From NCBI GenBank assembly GCA_031763025.1, contig JASSKH010000029.1, positions 6,780,362-6,844,361 on the forward strand: a stretch of 64,000 nucleotides of DNA, given 5' to 3'. The position numbers were made by a program, and so were the translations under genes. The stretch comes from Macrocystis pyrifera. Its lineage: Eukaryota; Sar; Phaeophyceae; Laminariales; Laminariaceae. The notes under the pieces are model-generated. The model was not told where the DNA came from. It saw only the letters and a list, made by a program, of their open reading frames with translations, and made no database searches. Shown here in pieces: positions 63,131-64,000 of this stretch (the stretch's first letter is position 1; every line of letters starts with the position of its first letter).

Positions 63131-63879
63131 AAAACCCTTTATTCTACACATATAGGACAGAATGTTAATATTTTTAGGCCCGAATCATAGAGTCTAGCGT
63201 GCTTACGTACACGTGCCTGGAACCTCGTCTAATTTGCGGTTGTCTCGAGTCGAACCTAACGAGCACGATATGCCCTGTGGTATCTCTCAATGAGGCAGTA
63301 CAAACAGGGTGGACACTGGATGCGCAAGCGGCTCGATGCCCTTGGGAACATACCAGGTACCTACAGTGGAGAAGAACGGTTAAACACGTCAAGACACAAC
63401 CACGGCTGCTACGGCTATCCATCTATCCATGCCCGACAATGTGGTGCCAACAGCAGCAGTAGATGTATGAACACTACCGGGTTGCCGATGTCACCTCCAT
63501 CGAGGGGTCGTGTTGTGTACAACTGTACGCGTGGTACGTGTACCTGCCTGGTAAACAGCAAGAACAAGAAAATGAAAGCATGGCCTTGCTTCTGTTGTGT
63601 TCTCGGTATAAAATACGCTTTTGCATTTCACGTGCTTTACCCAATGAATTCACGATTTTTTTCGTTTTGTTTTTTTCTCTGCCTCAGTCTGTACCCACAA
63701 AAGTACTACGAGTATCTCTCTACTGCCAGTAGGATAAGGGAGAAGGACGGAAACCGGGTGTACTGATGTACTGATGAAGCTGGGTAGAAAGAACGACGAA
63801 ACAGACACATGAAAAACAAGGCCGACACGACCGAGCAGTTGACACGACTGACACAGAAGGCAAACACAAAATACCTCAC

Positions 63880-64000
63880 CTGCAGTTCGTTGAGCACTAT
63901 CTTGCCCGACCACACTCCGACCTTGAGGCGCTCGGGGGACAGCCCGACCACATAGTCCGCTAGGACGTCGTGTAGCGCGTTGAGCAGGAGGGCCTTAGCC
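63880..64000 (-). CDS. VPS13: VPS13-like protein, exon 1 (arm 2, partial at window end)
   Basis: Mirror of 9955-10076 without the extra A. Starting from the G of the start codon it is open through AKALLLNALHDVLADYVVG, then LSPERLKVGVWSG and NELQ. The first two bases of ATG lie just outside the window. It supplies the correct frame that arm 1 lacks. Confidence 0.93.

Larger units (their letters stand above)
60070..63879 (-). other. VPS13 intron 1 (arm 2)
   Basis: Mirror of 10077-13884 with the same contents: SINE-like copy, hairpin (62532-62557) and the foldback element. Several one-base differences from arm 1 are visible (for example GGTCTGTCC against GGTCCTGTCC, and CAGGGGCAAC against CAGGGCAAC). 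Confidence 0.75.
9955..64000. repeat. Giant inverted repeat (two arms of about 27 kb)
   Basis: Arm 1 (9955-36868) and arm 2 (37030-64000) are reverse complements. Paired exon coordinates sum to 73907 near the centre and 73956 at the outer end, so total length differs by only about 50 nt over 27 kb. Differences seen by eye are one-base indels, many in homopolymers, and microsatellite lengths; base substitutions are rare. The left end of arm 1 is not necessarily the limit, because arm 2 runs off the window. Confidence 0.97.

Overview
This is eukaryotic DNA, not bacterial. One recognisable gene fills most of it: the first 13 exons (about 658 codons) of a VPS13-family bridge-like lipid transfer protein. 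Its introns follow the GT-AG rule, and only about 7% of the 26.7 kb gene span is coding. The rest is packed with LINEs, SINE-like retroposons, palindromic MITEs, microsatellites and very long G/C homopolymers. Several-kb introns full of repeats and moderate GC would suit a multicellular stramenopile such as a brown alga, but that placement is inference.

Layout. (1) 1-9118: a repeat-rich contig with a 5'-truncated LINE, three palindromic MITEs, SINE copies, and one exon-like segment resembling a reprolysin-type metallopeptidase. A 100-N gap follows (9119-9218). (2) 9219-36929, arm 1: VPS13 exons 1-13 on the + strand. A second 100-N gap follows (36930-37029), entered through a run of 32 G. (3) 37030-64000, arm 2: the reverse complement of arm 1, exons 13 to 1 on the - strand, ending two bases short of the mirrored start codon. 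Every exon, MITE, LINE and microsatellite of arm 1 recurs in mirror order. The arms differ almost only by one-base indels and by the lengths of homopolymers and simple repeats. The simplest reading is one locus assembled twice and scaffolded tail to tail (haplotig or fold-back artefact). A real 54-kb palindrome is the alternative.

Neither arm is an intact gene. Arm 1 has private frameshifts in exons 1 and 3; arm 2 has private ones in exons 7, 10 and 11. Both share an apparent extra A in exon 2 and a missing base in exon 7. Comparing the arms gives a nearly continuous N-terminal VPS13 frame.

The most interesting biology is in the repeats. A LINE (reverse transcriptase plus C-terminal zinc-knuckle-like region) and an abundant SINE-like element share about 45 bp at the 3' end, finishing in GAGTAC, and both are followed by poly(C). 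Copies lie between C tracts on both sides, and one has a clear duplicated flank. This suggests a LINE/SINE partnership with a poly(C) tail that inserts into C homopolymers. That would also explain the many long C/G runs in the window.
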